In this document: one piece after another, positions 62,926 through 64,000 of the stretch
Layout of the letters: every line of letters begins with the position of its first letter
How positions within the stretch are numbered: the stretch's first letter is position 1
Origin: Leptolinea sp. UBA5203
GTDB taxonomy: Bacteria > Chloroflexota > Anaerolineae > Anaerolineales > Anaerolineaceae
Assembly (NCBI GenBank): GCA_002412765.1
Contig: DHVR01000034.1
Span: 76,285-140,284, forward strand
Direction of reading: 5' to 3'
Length of the DNA stretch: 64,000 nucleotides
The notes under the pieces: generated by a model
What the model was told of the DNA's origin: nothing
Databases searched by the model: none
What the model saw: the letters and a program-made list of their open reading frames with translations, nothing else
Translations under genes and position numbers: made by a program

Positions 62926-64000
62926 TTGATAAAGCAAGTCTCGAAAGAAAAACTGGCTGAAAAAAACCATTCGGCAGCTCAGCCGAACTTGGATACGCCT
63001 TATTACCAAATGATTGTTGATAATCTACCCGAGGGGGTTTTGGTTGTCGATTCCTTTAACGATATCCTCTATGCAAATTCGACTGCGTTGGCTTACTTAC
63101 AAAAAGGTGAAGCAGAACTTACCGGAGAGAATATTGGCTTCGGACCCGTTTCTGGTGAAACAAAAACCATCCTACTACCTGAAAAAATTGATCCTGCCAG
63201 GCAGCGATTTGAAGCTGGTTTTCGAAATATTTACTGGGCCGGTGAAGCAGGGTATATTATCACTTTAAAACCACTGGAACATACCATTTCCAACCGCTGG
63301 GTTTCAGGCAATGTGGACAACCTGGATGCAAATATCTATCCTTCCAAGAAGGATGAGTTTCTTGTCCGCTTTACTCCCCAAGGAGTAATTCAGGAATCAG
63401 CTGATATTTCAGCCGGTTATTTCATCACGGACATCGAGGACAAAAAAGAGGTTTTGGTTTTTGACCTTCTCCCCGCGGATCACACTATATATTTACGAGA
63501 AGCCATCAATCAGTTGAATTTTAAGCAGCCATTGAAAATTTTTAATATTCCCTTGCCAGCAACCAAGCAGTGTTCGCAGCAAATTCAAATGATCGTGCAG
63601 GCTTTCTTTGATCCGGCGGGGATTTTAAAAGAGTATTTATTATTAGGTAGTTTTATCACATCCAATCATCCATTTTGTTTTGATGCGCATGTCCTGAATT
63701 CGGTTATCGATCATGCCAGCCAGGGGATTGCTTTTGCAGATCTGGATGGGAAGATTATGGGTGCCAATCACACCTTTTACAACACGCTGGGGTATTATGC
63801 CAGGGAAATCGTCGGACATTTCATAAATATCATCCTGAGTTCTGTACACTCTGCGAATTATTTTGAAAATATCTCAACGGCAATAAGTCAACAAGGAAGC
63901 TGGCAGGGCGAATGCTGGCTGCAGCATAAAGACCAGCATGTTTTTCCTGCCGAGGTTCGAGCTATTGCCATCTCACAACCAGATAATAAAATCAGTTGTT
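62926..64000 (+). CDS. PAS-domain sensory protein, 5' part (runs off window)
   Basis: An open frame runs from a stop at about 62857 to the window end. Translation shows a PAS domain from about 63010 (MIVDNLPEGVLVVDSFNDILYANSTALAYL), a middle region, and a second PAS domain from about 63700 (VIDHASQGIAFADLDGKIMGANHTFYNTLGY). The first ATG (63010) falls inside the PAS helix, so I place the start at TTG 62926, where GGTGAAG precedes it weakly. The output domain lies outside; a histidine kinase or GGDEF domain would fit the local repertoire. Confidence 0.72.
   Translation, partial: MIKQVSKEKLAEKNHSAAQPNLDTPYYQMIVDNLPEGVLVVDSFNDILYANSTALAYLQKGEAELTGENIGFGPVSGETKTILLPEKIDPARQRFEAGFRNIYWAGEAGYIITLKPLEHTISNRWVSGNVDNLDANIYPSKKDEFLVRFTPQGVIQESADISAGYFITDIEDKKEVLVFDLLPADHTIYLREAINQLNFKQPLKIFNIPLPATKQCSQQIQMIVQAFFDPAGILKEYLLLGSFITSNHPFCFDAHVLNSVIDHASQGIAFADLDGKIMGANHTFYNTLGYYAREIVGHFINIILSSVHSANYFENISTAISQQGSWQGECWLQHKDQHVFPAEVRAIAISQPDNKISC

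Overview
The window looks like a chromosomal segment from a Gram-positive-like or monoderm-type anaerobe, most probably of the phylum Chloroflexota (class Anaerolineae). This is an inference from several signs: base composition that looks moderate by eye, many lipoproteins with LxxC lipoboxes followed by Ala/Pro/Thr-rich linkers, a dnaG zinc motif of the C-x2-H / C-x3-C type, a fused GlyQ-GlyS glycyl-tRNA synthetase, and abundant GGDEF and PAS signalling proteins. No phage, transposase, integrase or CRISPR array was seen. Two tRNA genes (Gln-TTG and Leu-CAA) are present.

Region by region. 1-10.8 kb holds housekeeping genes, mostly on the minus strand: the start of a probable rpoD, dnaG, a secreted propeller/SH3 lipoprotein on the plus strand, fused glyQS, recO, cdd, a CorC/HlyC-type CBS membrane protein and glmU. 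10.9-20.4 kb holds tRNA-Gln, a two-gene unit (peptide-binding lipoprotein plus response-regulator fusion) and a complete oligopeptide ABC transporter operon (oppD-oppF-oppA-oppB-oppC) with a near-consensus promoter, an internal hairpin and a good terminator. 20.7-24.6 kb is a maf - lipoprotein PBP - rsgA operon. 24.7-29.1 kb on the plus strand carries xpt-guaA for guanine nucleotide supply and two related polytopic membrane proteins. 29.1-29.5 kb is an intergenic island of nested palindromic repeats. 29.5-32.7 kb carries a flavodoxin, a CoA-binding protein, ychF, tRNA-Leu and a YgjV-like protein.

32.7-46 kb is rich in signalling and accessory genes: four diguanylate cyclases (two are tandem TPR-GGDEF paralogues), an HD phosphohydrolase, an EamA exporter, a LysW-like zinc ribbon divergent from an OmpR-type regulator whose receiver lacks the phospho-acceptor Asp, an NAD-dependent epimerase, a small C-terminally anchored secreted protein, a three-repeat CHATG lipoprotein and a rhomboid protease.

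46.3-57.7 kb is a complete L-arabinose uptake and catabolism locus read on the minus strand: LacI-type regulator, sugar-binding lipoprotein, two permeases, ATPase, an MDR dehydrogenase, araB, araD, araA. A promoter and a perfect 15-bp-arm palindrome sit directly upstream of the regulator gene. Imported pentose would be isomerised, phosphorylated and epimerised to D-xylulose 5-phosphate. 58-64 kb carries a large membrane glycosyltransferase-like protein, arfB, manA and the start of a PAS-domain protein that runs off the window.

No unmistakable new defence or mobile system was found. The best leads are the pseudo-receiver regulator / zinc-ribbon pair, the C-terminally anchored protein / CHATG lipoprotein / rhomboid neighbourhood, the peptide-binding lipoprotein / receiver-longin pair, and the operator architecture of the arabinose locus.
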